Source: Streptomyces alboflavus | GTDB lineage: Bacteria; Actinomycetota; Actinomycetes; Streptomycetales; Streptomycetaceae | NCBI RefSeq assembly: GCF_000716675.1 | Contig: NZ_JNXT01000049.1 | Coordinates: 1-64,000 of the forward strand | Reading direction: 5' to 3' | Length of the DNA stretch: 64,000 bases | In this document: positions 25,580-34,966 of the stretch, one piece after another | How positions within the stretch are numbered: position 1 is the stretch's first letter | How the letters are laid out: every line of letters starts with the position of its first letter | Position numbers and translations under genes: made by a program | Notes under the pieces: model-generated | What the model was told of the DNA's origin: nothing | Database searches by the model: none | The model's input: the letters and a program-made list of their open reading frames with translations, nothing else

Positions 25580-26269
25580 TCAGGACGGCGGGAGCCAGCG
25601 GTAGATCAGCTCCGGGCGGCCCACGTGGCCGTACTGGGGGCTGCGGGCGGCGCGGCCCGTCGTCACCAGGTGCTCCAGGTAGCGGCGGGCCGTGATGCGG
25701 GACAGGCCCGTGGTGTCCGCTGTGGCCGCGGCGGTGAGGCCGTCGGGGGCCGCGTCCTGGAGGGTGCGGGTCACCTTCTCCAGGGTGGGGCCGCTGAGGC
25801 CCTTCGGCAGTGCGGCGGGGGCGGGGGCGCGGAGCGTCGCGAGGGCGCGGTCGACCTCGTCCTGGCCCGTCGCCTCGCCTGCGGCGGTGCGGAATTCCGC
25901 GTAGCGGGTGAGGCGGTCGCGGAGGGTCGCGAACGTGAAGGGTTTCAGGACGTACTGGACCACGCCCAGGGAGACGCCCTCGCGGACCACCGCGAGGTCG
26001 CGGGCCGAGGTGACCGCGATGACGTCGGCGCGGTGGCCCGCCGCGCGGAGGGTGCGGGCGAGGGCCAGGCCGTGGCCGTCGGGGAGGTTCAGGTCGAGGA
26101 GGATCAGGTCGACGGGAGTTCTGTCGAGGGCTCTGCGGGCCTCGGCGGCGGTGTGGGCGGTGGCGGTCACCTCGAAGCCCTGCACGCGGTTCACGTAGAG
26201 GACGTGGGCGTCGGCCGCGACGGGGTCGTCCTCGACGACGAGGACCCGGATGGGCTGGGGGTCGGTCAT
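25580..26269 (-). CDS. CitB/DcuR-type response regulator
   Basis: 229 residues: receiver with E-D-D at 13-15 and phospho-acceptor D59 (I-L-L-D-L-N-L-P), K-P-F-T, and a C-terminal winged HTH (T-T-G-L-S-R-I-T-A-R-R-Y-L-E-H-L) typical of CitB/DcuR regulators. ATG overlaps the kinase stop as ATGA. Probably activates the divergent dctA gene in response to C4-dicarboxylates. Confidence 0.9.
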   Translation of the reverse strand: MTDPQPIRVLVVEDDPVAADAHVLYVNRVQGFEVTATAHTAAEARRALDRTPVDLILLDLNLPDGHGLALARTLRAAGHRADVIAVTSARDLAVVREGVSLGVVQYVLKPFTFATLRDRLTRYAEFRTAAGEATGQDEVDRALATLRAPAPAALPKGLSGPTLEKVTRTLQDAAPDGLTAAATADTTGLSRITARRYLEHLVTTGRAARSPQYGHVGRPELIYRWLPPS

Positions 26270-27972
26270 CTGCCGGCCTTTCCTTCGGTGCGCCCGCCGG
26301 GGTGGGCGCCTGAGGGAACGGCGGTGAGCGGGAGTGTCGCCGTGAACTCTGCACCGCCCCCCTCCGGTTCCGTCAAGGTCAGCGTGCCGTGGTGGCGGGT
26401 GACCGTCTGGTGGACCAGGGAGAGGCCGAGGCCGCGTCCTGAGTCGGCCTTGGTGCTCCAGCCGTGCTGGAAGACCGATTCCCGCCGGTCCGGGTCGACG
26501 CCCGGGCCGGTGTCCGTGACCCGTAGGAGCAGGCCGCCGGACTCCGCGCGGACCGTCACCGTGACGCGGGCCGAGGGGGAGCCCTGGGCGGCGTCCACGG
26601 CGTTGTCGACGAGGTTGCCGAGGATGGTGACCAGGTCGCGGGGCGGCAGGCCGGTGGGGAGCATGCCGTCGTCGACGCTGGTGTCGGCGGAGACGACCAG
26701 CTCCACGCCGTGCTCGTTGGCCTGGGCCGCCTTGCCGAGGAGGAGGGCGGCGAGGACGGGTTCGTTGACGGCGGCGACGACCTGGTCGGTGAGGGCCTGG
26801 GCCAGCTCAAGCTCGGCGGTGGCGAACTCCACGGCTTCGTCGGCGCGGCCAAGCTCGATCAGGGACACCACGGTGTGCAGCCGGTTCGCGGCCTCGTGGG
26901 CCTGCGAGCGCAGGGCCCGGGTGAAGCCGCGCTCGGAGCTCAACTCGCCCGCGAGCGCCTGGAGTTCGGTGTGGTCGCGGAGGGTCACCACGGTGCCCTT
27001 GCGGTCGCCGCCCGACACGGGCGAGGTGTTCACGACCAGGACCCGGTCGGCCGTCAGATGCACCTCGTCCACCCGCGGCCGGGTGTCGAGCAGCGCGCCG
27101 GTGAGCGGCGCGGGCAGCCCGAGGTCGGTGACGTACCGGCCGACGACACCCTCGGGCGCGCCGAGCAGCTCGCGGGCGCCGTCGTTGATGAGGGCGACGC
27201 GGCGCCGCCCGTCGAGCATGAGCAGTCCCTCGCGGACGGCGTGCAGCGCGGCCTCGTGGTAGTCGTGCATGCGGCTCAGCTCGGCGGCGTTCATGCCGTG
27301 GGTGGAGCGGCGGAGCCGGGCGTTGATCACGTACGTGCCGACGGCGCCGAGGGCGAGCGCGGCCACCGCGACGCCGAGCAGGGCGAGGAGCTGGCCGCGG
27401 GCCTTCTCGCTGATCGCGTCGATGGTGATGCCCGCGCTGACCAGGCCGACGATGCGGCCGTTGTCGCCGCGCCGCTCGTCGCCGCCGTCGCGGACGGGCG
27501 TGACCACGCGGGCGGACGGGCCGAGGGTGCCGGTGTAGATCTCGGTGAAGGTCTGCCCGCGCAGGGCCTCCGCGGTGTGGCCGAGGAAGCGCTCGCCGAT
27601 GCGGTCGGGGTCGGGGTGGGTCCAGCGGATGCCCCGCGGGTCCATGATCGTCACGAAGTCGACGCCGGTGTGCCGCTGCACGTCGGTGGCGTACGGCTGG
27701 AGGGTGCGGGACGGGTCCTCGCCGCGGATCGCCTCGCGCACCGAGGGCGCGTCCGCCACCGCCCGGGCCGCCGCCGTGGCCTGCCGGAGCGCGGCCTCCT
27801 CCGCCTGGTGCCGGTCGCTCAGGTACGTGAACAGGGCGCAGCCCGCGACCACGACCGCCACCAGGACCACCTGCATCGCGAAGAGCTGACCGGCGAGGCT
27901 GCGGGGGCCTCGGGGTCGGCGGGGCGAGCGCGACGAGCGGGGTGCTCGGGCTGGTCGGGGGGCCTGGGGCAT
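26266..27972 (-). CDS. CitA/DcuS-type sensor histidine kinase
   Basis: 568 residues from the ATG at 27972. Basic leader, TM1 (about 29-50), extracytoplasmic PDC/CACHE sensor (with R-W-T-H-P-D), TM2, a cytoplasmic PAS, then the H box in S-Q-A-H-E-A-A-N-R-L-H-T, N box N-L-V-D-N-A-V-D-A and G boxes D-T-G-P-G-V and G-R-G-L-G-L-S. This layout is that of citrate/C4-dicarboxylate sensors. Coupled to the response regulator and divergent from dctA. Confidence 0.9.
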   Translation of the reverse strand: MPQAPRPARAPRSSRSPRRPRGPRSLAGQLFAMQVVLVAVVVAGCALFTYLSDRHQAEEAALRQATAAARAVADAPSVREAIRGEDPSRTLQPYATDVQRHTGVDFVTIMDPRGIRWTHPDPDRIGERFLGHTAEALRGQTFTEIYTGTLGPSARVVTPVRDGGDERRGDNGRIVGLVSAGITIDAISEKARGQLLALLGVAVAALALGAVGTYVINARLRRSTHGMNAAELSRMHDYHEAALHAVREGLLMLDGRRRVALINDGARELLGAPEGVVGRYVTDLGLPAPLTGALLDTRPRVDEVHLTADRVLVVNTSPVSGGDRKGTVVTLRDHTELQALAGELSSERGFTRALRSQAHEAANRLHTVVSLIELGRADEAVEFATAELELAQALTDQVVAAVNEPVLAALLLGKAAQANEHGVELVVSADTSVDDGMLPTGLPPRDLVTILGNLVDNAVDAAQGSPSARVTVTVRAESGGLLLRVTDTGPGVDPDRRESVFQHGWSTKADSGRGLGLSLVHQTVTRHHGTLTLTEPEGGGAEFTATLPLTAVPSGAHPGGRTEGKAGR

Positions 27973-28102
27973 ATTGCCAGTCTGCCGTGACGTGTATGTG
28001 CGAACTAAATGAACGTAACCGTGACCGCCGTCACAGGCCGGGAGATAGTCACCCGGAATCGCCAGGACGTGAGCCGCACGACTAGCGAGGACGCAGACGC
28101 CA

Positions 28103-28118
28103 GTCGTACGCAGCGTAC
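28103..28118. promoter_or_regulatory. Inverted repeat before dctA
   Basis: CGTACG-CAG-CGTACG lies just upstream of AAGGAGG and the dctA start, in the 166-base gap between kinase and transporter. Candidate response-regulator site or mRNA element. Confidence 0.4.
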
Positions 28119-28138
28119 GTAGCCCAAGGAGGCACCCC

Positions 28139-29557
28139 GTGGCAGAGGGACAGACGGCGGCCGACACCGCCACAACGGGCGCACCGCCCGCGAAACGGGA
28201 CCGGACCCACTACCTGTACATCGCCGTCATCGGCGCCGTACTCATCGGTATCGCCGTCGGCTTCATCGCGCCGGACTTCGCCAAGGAGCTCAAGCCCATC
28301 GGCACGGGCTTCGTGAACCTGATCAAGATGATGATCTCGCCGATCATCTTCTGCACGATCGTTCTCGGCGTGGGCTCGGTCCGGCAGGCGGCCAAGGTCG
28401 GCAAGGTCGGCGGGCTCGCGCTCGCCTACTTCGTCGCGATGTCCGTGGTCGCACTCGCCATCGGCCTGATCGTCGGCAACATCCTGCACCCCGGCGACGG
28501 CATGGACCTGACCTCGTCGGACAAGAAGGCGGGCCACACCGCCGCCGACGAGGCGGACAAGGGCCTGGTCGACTTCGCGCTCGGCATCATCCCCAAGACG
28601 ATGGTCTCCGCCTTCACCGAGGGCGAGGTCCTCCAGACCCTCCTCGTCGCCCTCCTCGTCGGCTTCGCGCTTCAGGCCATGGGCAAGACGGGCGAGCCGA
28701 TCCTCCGTGGCGTGGGGCACATCCAGAAGCTGGTCTTCCGCATCCTCGGCATGATCATGTGGGCGGCACCGATCGGCGCGTTCGGCGCGATGGCCGCGGT
28801 GATCGGCGAGACCGGCACGGACGCGCTCAAGGCGCTCGCCACCATCATGATCGGCTTCTACGTCACCTGTGCCCTGTTCATCCTCGTGGTGCTCGGCACG
28901 CTGCTGCGCCTGGCGACCGGCGTGAACCTCTTCAAGCTGCTCCGCTACCTGGGCCGCGAGTTCCTGCTGATCCTCTCCACCTCCTCGTCCGAGTCCGCGC
29001 TGCCGCGGCTCATCGCGAAGATGGAGCACCTGGGCGTGAGTCGCCCGGTCGTCGGCATCACCGTCCCCACCGGGTACTCCTTCAACCTCGACGGCACGAT
29101 GATCTATCTGACGATGGCCTCGCTGTTCATCGCCGACGCGATGGACCAGCCGCTCGGCGTCGGCGAGCAGATCTCGCTGCTCCTGTTCATGATGATCGCG
29201 TCCAAGGGCGCGGCGGGCGTCTCCGGCTCGGGCATCGCGGTCCTGGCCAGCGGCCTTCAGTCCCACAAGCCCGCCCTCGTCGACGGCGTCGGCCTCATCA
29301 TCGGCGTCGACCGCTTCATGAGTGAGGCGCGGGCGCTGACGAACTTCGCCGGCAACGCGGTGGCTACGTTGTTGATCGGTACGTGGACGAAGGAGGTCGA
29401 CCGGGAGCGGGTCGGTGCCGTCCTCGACGGCAAGATTCCGTTCGACGAGCGGACGCTTCTTGACGATGGCCACGGGGGCGTGGGGGCTTCCCTTGAGAAG
29501 GAGTCCGTGGTTGCGCCGGGGCGGCCGGTGGATGAGGTGGACGCCGTCAAGGTCTGA
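28139..29557 (+). CDS. dctA: C4-dicarboxylate:cation symporter
   Basis: 472-residue DAACS family transporter for succinate, fumarate and malate. GTG 28139 follows AAGGAGG at six bases. Motifs: K-M-M-I-S-P-I-I-F-C-T-I-V-L-G, S-T-S-S-S-E-S-A-L-P-R, P-T-G-Y-S-F-N-L-D-G-T and S-G-S-G-I-A-V-L-A. The polar C-terminal tail of about 45 residues is longer than in the E. coli protein. Regulated, by position, by the divergent CitA/CitB-type system. Confidence 0.95.
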   Translation: MAEGQTAADTATTGAPPAKRDRTHYLYIAVIGAVLIGIAVGFIAPDFAKELKPIGTGFVNLIKMMISPIIFCTIVLGVGSVRQAAKVGKVGGLALAYFVAMSVVALAIGLIVGNILHPGDGMDLTSSDKKAGHTAADEADKGLVDFALGIIPKTMVSAFTEGEVLQTLLVALLVGFALQAMGKTGEPILRGVGHIQKLVFRILGMIMWAAPIGAFGAMAAVIGETGTDALKALATIMIGFYVTCALFILVVLGTLLRLATGVNLFKLLRYLGREFLLILSTSSSESALPRLIAKMEHLGVSRPVVGITVPTGYSFNLDGTMIYLTMASLFIADAMDQPLGVGEQISLLLFMMIASKGAAGVSGSGIAVLASGLQSHKPALVDGVGLIIGVDRFMSEARALTNFAGNAVATLLIGTWTKEVDRERVGAVLDGKIPFDERTLLDDGHGGVGASLEKESVVAPGRPVDEVDAVKV

Positions 29558-29602
29558 CGGGACGTGGCCCTTGGACGGGGCCGGGGCCGGATCGGCCTGC
29601 GG

Positions 29603-29628
29603 CCTCGTCCTCAAACGCCGGACGGGCT
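29603..29628 (-). repeat. Dispersed Streptomyces intergenic repeat, copy 2
   Basis: Reverse-strand copy of the element at 13-39 (CCGTCCGGCGTTTGAGGACG). It supplies the last codons and the stop of the adjacent ArsR-like gene. Confidence 0.65.
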
Positions 29629-30594
29629 GTTCTCTCGCAGCAGCGCCGAGCCCAAAGGTGTCAGGACGTGGCGTACCGCGTTGCTCTGGCGGACGCTGGC
29701 CACCAGGCCCGCCTCGCGCAGGACGGCGGCGTGTTCGCTCGCCGAGGAGAGGGAGACCCCGGCCCGGCGGGCCAGTTCCGTGGTGGTGGGGTCGCCGCCG
29801 AGGGCCTGGAGGACGGCGGCCCGGGTGTGGCCGAGCAGGGGCGCCAGGCCCTGGTACGCGGGCTTGGCCGCGTCGGCCTTGGGCGCGCGGGCCGGATAGA
29901 CGAGCGTCGGCGGCAGCGCGGTGTCCGCGAGGGCGACCGGGCTGCGGGCGAAGCACGACGGCACCAGGAGCAGCCCGCGCCCGTCGAGACGCAGGTCCCG
30001 GTCGACCGGGTACGCGACTTCGAGCACCGGCGACCGCCACCGCATCGACGGGCCGTACGTCCGCAGCATCGCCTCCGCGCCGCCGTGCCACAGGGCGTGC
30101 AGGCGCAGGGCGCGGTCGGTGTGCGCGCGGCGGGTGACGCGGGGCCAGAGGGGGCCGAGCGTGCTGTGGTGGTAGGTGCGCAGGGCGCGGGCGAGGCGGC
30201 GCAGGGTGGTGGGTTCGCCGTCGGCGAGGGAACGGGTCCACGACGGCAGCGGGTTGCGGTCGGCGAGGACGGTCAGCTCGGCGCGCAGCCGGGTGCGGGG
30301 CGTGGACATCAGCGCCTCCAGGCCGGGTTCGACTCCGGCCGCCGCGGCGGGTGGCGTGAGGAAGTCCGGGAAGTAGCCGCGTCGCGGCACGAGCGGCAGG
30401 AGCATGGCGAGCGGACCCCGTCCGTGCGGACCCCGTCCGTCGCCGTGCCCTGAACGGCGACGGACGGGCAGGGCCGGATCGGGATGCCGGTCCTGGAGCC
30501 GGTGCAGGCTGAGGACGGTCTCCCAGAGCGGATCGGCCCCGTCGGAGACCCGGGTGCGGACGAGGTCGGTGGCGGTGAAGTGGACGCGCAGCAC
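29611..30594 (-). CDS. ArsR-like winged-helix regulator with large N-terminal domain
   Basis: 327 residues from GTG 30594 (GGGGGAA eight bases upstream). The N-terminal 230 residues are a helical domain seen in actinobacterial ArsR-like proteins (DUF5937-like). The C-terminus has an ArsR HTH (T-T-T-E-L-A-R-R-A-G-V-S-L-S-S-A-S-E-H). The last few residues are encoded inside a dispersed repeat. Divergent from the HTH/glycosidase-like gene. Confidence 0.75.
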   Translation of the reverse strand: MLRVHFTATDLVRTRVSDGADPLWETVLSLHRLQDRHPDPALPVRRRSGHGDGRGPHGRGPLAMLLPLVPRRGYFPDFLTPPAAAAGVEPGLEALMSTPRTRLRAELTVLADRNPLPSWTRSLADGEPTTLRRLARALRTYHHSTLGPLWPRVTRRAHTDRALRLHALWHGGAEAMLRTYGPSMRWRSPVLEVAYPVDRDLRLDGRGLLLVPSCFARSPVALADTALPPTLVYPARAPKADAAKPAYQGLAPLLGHTRAAVLQALGGDPTTTELARRAGVSLSSASEHAAVLREAGLVASVRQSNAVRHVLTPLGSALLRENSPSGV

Positions 30595-30688
30595 GGTGTG
30601 TTCCCCCGATGGTGTCGAGCGGTCGCCGATCCCCCGAACGGCGACACGGACGACGATCTCGACGACACGTGCCGACGGCAAGCAGGAC

Positions 30689-30713
30689 GCGTCCCGCTGG
30701 GACGATGGGACGC
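30689..30713. promoter_or_regulatory. Inverted repeat between divergent regulators
   Basis: GCGTCCC and GGGACGC, perfect seven-base arms 11 bases apart, followed by TATGTT (30733-30738), a possible -10 for the downstream gene. Well placed for control of both divergent genes. Confidence 0.5.
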
Positions 30714-30772
30714 CCGAATCCGCCCTGCCTGCTATGTTCTGCCGCTGTGGGACGGACACCGGGGGCGAGCCC

Positions 30773-32530
30773 ATGAGCGAGACTCACGAACTGGCCGATC
30801 TTCTACAGGAGTTGAAGGAGCGCAGTGGCCGCAGCTACACGGCTCTCGCGAGCCGCACCGGCCTGAGCCGCTCCTCCGTGCACCGCTACTGCCAGGGCCT
30901 GACCGTGCCCGCGAGCTTCGGCACGGTCGAGCGGATCGCACGGGTGTGCGGGGCGGGGCAGGGGGAGCTGGACCGGCTGTACGGGGCGTGGGCGCGGGCG
31001 GAGGCGGAGGCGGCGTCGGGCGAGGCAGTGTCGGGGGAGGCCCCGTCGGGGGAGGCCGGCTCGCCCGCCGAACCGCCCGCCTCGTCGGCCGCAGCGGAGC
31101 CCGCCGCACGGACCACCCGGCGGTCGATCCCCCTCCCCCCGCGACGCTTACGCACCCTCCTGCTCGCCATGGTCGTGGCCGTCGCCGTGGTGAGCGTCGT
31201 GACCTTCGACGGACGGCCGGACCCGGGCGGTGAAGGCGGGGGCGCCACGGCGAGCGGCGGCACGGGGGGCGGTGGCCCAGGGAGCGGCGGCGGCACGGTC
31301 GACCGCTCCTCCGGCCAGCGGATCGACGGCCCGTACTGGGCCCTGGCGCCCAAGCCGCTGGACCGCGAGTTCTTCGGCATGACGATGAACACCGACACCG
31401 GCCTCATGCCGGACTTCGACGTCGGTGGGGTCAGGCTGTGGGAGAGCGAGACGCGCTGGGCCCAAGTCGAGCCGGAGCGCGGGAAGTTCGACTGGAGGAT
31501 CCTGGAGCGCACGGTGCGGGGCGCCGAACGGGAGCGCCTGCCCATCCTCTTCGTGTTCGGCGGCACCCCGGGCTGGGCGGCTCCCGAAGGGCCGAAGACG
31601 CCGTACCACGACGACTCGCGCGCCGCGCCCCCCGACGATCTGGCCGACTGGGAGCACTTCGTCGAGAAGGTCGCCACCCGCTACCGCTCCCGGATCGGGG
31701 CGTACGAACTCTGGGACAGCGCGGGGGCCACGTCCCACTACACCGGGAGCATGGCCACGCTGGCCGAGATGGTGCGCGGGGCGGCACGGATCATCCGGCG
31801 CGTCGACCCGGACGCGAAACTCGCGTGCCCCTCCTTCGGCAAGCTGTGGGAGGCCGAGGGCAGGGAACTGCTCGCGAAGTTCGTGCGCACCGGGGCGTAC
31901 GAGTTCTGCGACACCGCGGCGCTCAAGCTGCACCCGCGCCGGGCCGACGGGCCGCCCGAGGAGATCATCGAACTCGCGGCGAAGGTCGAGGACGTCTTCC
32001 GCAGGAACGACCAGGGCCGGCGCGTGTGGAACACCGGTCCGGGCGCGGAGGTCGACGACGGCGCGCGCCTCTCCGCCCGGCGCGCCAACGACTACGCCGT
32101 GCGCTTCTACCTGGTCGGCCTCTACGCCCGTAAGTCCTTCGTCGAACGGATGTACTTCTACGCCTGGGGCGGCAGGAACATTCCCCTGGTCGTCCAGCCC
32201 GTGGGCGGCCCGCCCGCGGAGCCGGGCCGCCGCATCGGCCGCCTCCACGCCTGGCTGGCCGACCAACAGATCACGTCCTGCGGCAAGGGCACCGGAGTCG
32301 GCCTCCCGCCCGGCGTCTACGAGTGCGTCTTCCGTCCCGGCGGAACCCGCGAGCCCGACCCGGCGGGCCCGCGCCTGGCGATCCGCTGGACCCAACACGG
32401 GCGTGCCGAAGCCGAGTTGGATGAGGGGGCTCATCGGCTGCGGCGGATGGACGGCGGGGTGCAGCGGGTTCGGGCGGGGGAGCGGGTGATGTACGGGGAG
32501 ACGCCGGTGCTGGTGGAGTACCGGACGTGA
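30773..32530 (+). CDS. Membrane-anchored HTH protein with glycosidase-like ectodomain
   Basis: 585 residues. Cytoplasmic XRE-type HTH (about 5-68; S-Y-T-A-L-A-S-R-T-G-L-S-R-S-S-V-H-R-Y), an Ala/Glu/Ser-rich linker, one TM (about 127-145), a Gly-rich linker and an extracellular TIM-barrel resembling GH39-type glycosidases (about 185-545). The acid/base motif W-N-E-P is W-D-S-A here (314-317), and the nucleophile segment W-x-T-E-x-G reads W-N-T-G-P-G (419-424), so both catalytic Glu seem lost. Best read as a one-component carbohydrate sensor (inferred). Alternative: an unusual active enzyme. Confidence 0.75.
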   Translation: MSETHELADLLQELKERSGRSYTALASRTGLSRSSVHRYCQGLTVPASFGTVERIARVCGAGQGELDRLYGAWARAEAEAASGEAVSGEAPSGEAGSPAEPPASSAAAEPAARTTRRSIPLPPRRLRTLLLAMVVAVAVVSVVTFDGRPDPGGEGGGATASGGTGGGGPGSGGGTVDRSSGQRIDGPYWALAPKPLDREFFGMTMNTDTGLMPDFDVGGVRLWESETRWAQVEPERGKFDWRILERTVRGAERERLPILFVFGGTPGWAAPEGPKTPYHDDSRAAPPDDLADWEHFVEKVATRYRSRIGAYELWDSAGATSHYTGSMATLAEMVRGAARIIRRVDPDAKLACPSFGKLWEAEGRELLAKFVRTGAYEFCDTAALKLHPRRADGPPEEIIELAAKVEDVFRRNDQGRRVWNTGPGAEVDDGARLSARRANDYAVRFYLVGLYARKSFVERMYFYAWGGRNIPLVVQPVGGPPAEPGRRIGRLHAWLADQQITSCGKGTGVGLPPGVYECVFRPGGTREPDPAGPRLAIRWTQHGRAEAELDEGAHRLRRMDGGVQRVRAGERVMYGETPVLVEYRT

Positions 32531-32534
32531 ACGG

Positions 32535-32570
32535 CCGGGGCCTTGCGGTCTGCTGACGGCAGGGCCCCGG
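32535..32570. terminator. Hairpin between convergent genes
   Basis: CCGGGGCC and GGCCCCGG arms separated by 20 bases, between the HTH/glycosidase-like gene and the convergent lipoprotein gene. Confidence 0.6.
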
Positions 32571-32574
32571 GCTT

Positions 32575-33111
32575 TCAGGAGGGGTACAGGTCGACCTTCT
32601 GGCCGTCCGGGACCCGGTAGCAGCCGGACACGAGGTCCAGGCTCAAGCTCGGCCGGTCACTTTTTGCCATTTTGACGATGTTTACGCTGACCTTCTTCTT
32701 GTCGTTGTCGGCGGTCAGGTTGATATTTTTGTTCCTGCTGGTGTCAGGGCCGTATTCGACGATCTTCCATCCGTGCTTCGGCAGTTCCCTCTTGAGTCGC
32801 TCCATCGCTTCGTCGAGATCGCTGGCCGATGTGGGGTGGAAGCTCCAGGGGTGGTAGATGCGGAAGTGTGTCTTTCTGTCCTTGCCTGCGCACTCCGTGA
32901 CTCCCGGGAAGTTCTCCGACGCCTTTCCCTTTACGCCGATCAGGTCGTATATGCCGCTGGATGTCTTCTCCATCGCATCGGACGCGTCACGTGTGGTGCT
33001 CGTGCCCGCAAACGGGACGCCGTCGGATTTATCGTCACTCATTCCGCATCCTGTCAGAGCTGCGAGTGCAAGGGGCACGGCGAGAATGAATGTGCGCGTT
33101 CTTGCCTGCAT
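32575..33111 (-). CDS. Putative lipoprotein
   Basis: 178 residues with a signal peptide and lipobox L-T-G-C. Two further Cys and charged, beta-rich sequence follow. Composition is less GC-rich than neighbours. Last gene of a trio with the helical small protein and the hydrolase, 13 bases after the hydrolase stop. May be an immunity-like or anchoring partner of the hydrolase (inferred from position only). Confidence 0.7.
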   Translation of the reverse strand: MQARTRTFILAVPLALAALTGCGMSDDKSDGVPFAGTSTTRDASDAMEKTSSGIYDLIGVKGKASENFPGVTECAGKDRKTHFRIYHPWSFHPTSASDLDEAMERLKRELPKHGWKIVEYGPDTSRNKNINLTADNDKKKVSVNIVKMAKSDRPSLSLDLVSGCYRVPDGQKVDLYPS

Positions 33112-33124
33112 GTCAAGGTCTCTC

Positions 33125-34957
33125 CTACTTTGCGCGCATCAATTCTTCGGAAGGTCCAGATGGCGGATCCACCAACTTCACGTCTTCGCCTTTTCCGACC
33201 ACCACCAGAGCCTGGTTCTGCAGGCTTCTGGAGCCTTCATCCCAGTAACCGCTGTGACCTTCGGTGTCGGTGGCCATCTGGTTGGCCCCGAAACCCGGAT
33301 CGCTGGGAATCTTGGGCTCCTCGAAAATGCTCTCGCTTCCGCCGTGCAGAAAGCGACCGGCTTCCGGAACGGGGTCGCCCTTGGCATCCTCGTTCCACAC
33401 GTGCCCCTTCGGCACGTCCAACTGATCGGCATGCGACACTTTGGCGCCCGGGCTGCCGGCGAAGACGACGTCGTCGGAGTTGAGGTCCCCTGTCTGCGCC
33501 GCCGAGCCGATCAGGGTCGATCCGTATGAATGGCCGATCACGGTGCGGTGCGGTGCCGTGTCGCCTGTATGCGTTGTCTCAAGACCATCCAAGAATCGGT
33601 TGAGCGCCGGTGCGCCGTCGTACGCGTAGTGCTCGAAGGTGGCGTCCTTGACCACGTCGTCGGGCGCGTCGTATCCGAGCCAGGTGACGGTGGAAACGGA
33701 TTCCCCGTCTGATCTTGCGGTGGCCGAGTTCCATACCTTCACCCCACGTTCGATGTCCCCCTCGATGTTTCCGAGTGCTGCTTTCGTCCCCGGTACGTAC
33801 ACCGCCTGGTGATCCGCAGTGTCCGGGTTCCCGTTGGCGACGATCGCGCGGCCGTCCCCCTCGGCGCTGAATCCGAGCAAGTACGCCTCGGGCATGCCTT
33901 TCACACCGGACTGGTCGAAGCGTGTCTGAATCGCGTCCATACCGTCGATGGGCTTGTGGGCGTTCTTTCGCCTCTCGTCCCATTTCTCCCATGCGGGATT
34001 GCTGACCTTGACTCTCTCTTCGACGGTCCCGGTCATGGGATTGATGTAGGACGTGTACCGAGGGGGCGCCGGGTTGTTCTTGAGCCAGGTCTCGTACTCG
34101 ACCTGCGCGTTGCCGCGGGCCTCCGCGAGGACCATCCGGTTCGCCTCGTCGCGGACCGTGGACGGCAGGCCGTCCAGGTTTCCGACGGAGTCCGGGCGCA
34201 TGGCGACCCACGCCGACCGTTCGTCGGCGTCGAGGCCCTTCCACCACTCGGCGTTGGCCTTCGGGTCGCCGTTCTTGGGCGGCTGCGGCATCGAGTCGAG
34301 GTACTCCTTGCCCGCCGCGTTCACGCCCCGGGTGTCCGAACCGGCGTCGGCCCAGTCCTTGGCGCTGACCGTCAGGTCGTCGTCGGCCTTGAGCGCCCGC
34401 ACCTTCGGCGCCCACTTCGCGTCGGCCTCCGTCGCTTCCTTGAGGGCCCTGGCGATGGTGTCCGCGCAGTCCTGGGCGAGGCGCGCCTTGGGGTTCGGGT
34501 TGAAGTTGGCCGCCTGGCGGCCGACGGCCGAGGCGGTCTCATCCGTCAGGCCGGTGGCTGTGCCGCCCTCCGGCGTCCTGCCGTCCTTGTCCTTGTCGCC
34601 GCCCGGCGGATAGCCGACCGAGCCGTCGGCGTGCACGGTGAGGCCCCCGGCCTTGGCGTCCGCCAACGCCGCGTCGAGCTTCTTCTTGGCCGCTTCCATC
34701 TCGTACGAGAACGCGTCGAGCGCCGAACCGACGAGGCCGCACTCCGTCTGGACGTAGTGGAAGTTCTTCCCCAGCTCCGCCAGTTGCTTGATCGCCGCCG
34801 ACGCGGCCTCGCCCTTCAACGACTTCCGCATGGCCGCGGCGATCTGCGTCCCGACGCGGTCGTGGGCCGCCCGTGCCATGTCCGACGTGCGGCGGTATCC
34901 GTTGGCCGCCTCCGCGTACTCGTTCGGCTTGAGGGCTTTGAGTGTCGCGAGGTCCAT
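33125..34957 (-). CDS. Large alpha/beta hydrolase with helical N-terminal domain
   Basis: 610 residues. The first 120 or so are helical and heptad-like (K-K-K-L-D-A-A-L-A-D-A-K), similar to WXG/LXG-type secretion domains. The C-terminal alpha/beta hydrolase (DUF1023-like) has the nucleophile elbow G-H-S-Y-G-S (S477), a later Asp (about 528) and H568. No signal peptide. Paired with a small helical protein upstream and a lipoprotein downstream, it may be exported by a type VII-like (ESX) route; substrate unknown. Confidence 0.75.
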   Translation of the reverse strand: MDLATLKALKPNEYAEAANGYRRTSDMARAAHDRVGTQIAAAMRKSLKGEAASAAIKQLAELGKNFHYVQTECGLVGSALDAFSYEMEAAKKKLDAALADAKAGGLTVHADGSVGYPPGGDKDKDGRTPEGGTATGLTDETASAVGRQAANFNPNPKARLAQDCADTIARALKEATEADAKWAPKVRALKADDDLTVSAKDWADAGSDTRGVNAAGKEYLDSMPQPPKNGDPKANAEWWKGLDADERSAWVAMRPDSVGNLDGLPSTVRDEANRMVLAEARGNAQVEYETWLKNNPAPPRYTSYINPMTGTVEERVKVSNPAWEKWDERRKNAHKPIDGMDAIQTRFDQSGVKGMPEAYLLGFSAEGDGRAIVANGNPDTADHQAVYVPGTKAALGNIEGDIERGVKVWNSATARSDGESVSTVTWLGYDAPDDVVKDATFEHYAYDGAPALNRFLDGLETTHTGDTAPHRTVIGHSYGSTLIGSAAQTGDLNSDDVVFAGSPGAKVSHADQLDVPKGHVWNEDAKGDPVPEAGRFLHGGSESIFEEPKIPSDPGFGANQMATDTEGHSGYWDEGSRSLQNQALVVVGKGEDVKLVDPPSGPSEELMRAK

Positions 34958-34966
34958 GACGTCCGA

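Noticed and set aside
30773..32530. Active glycoside hydrolase annotation
   Set aside because: Both expected catalytic Glu positions are replaced, so activity should not be assumed.
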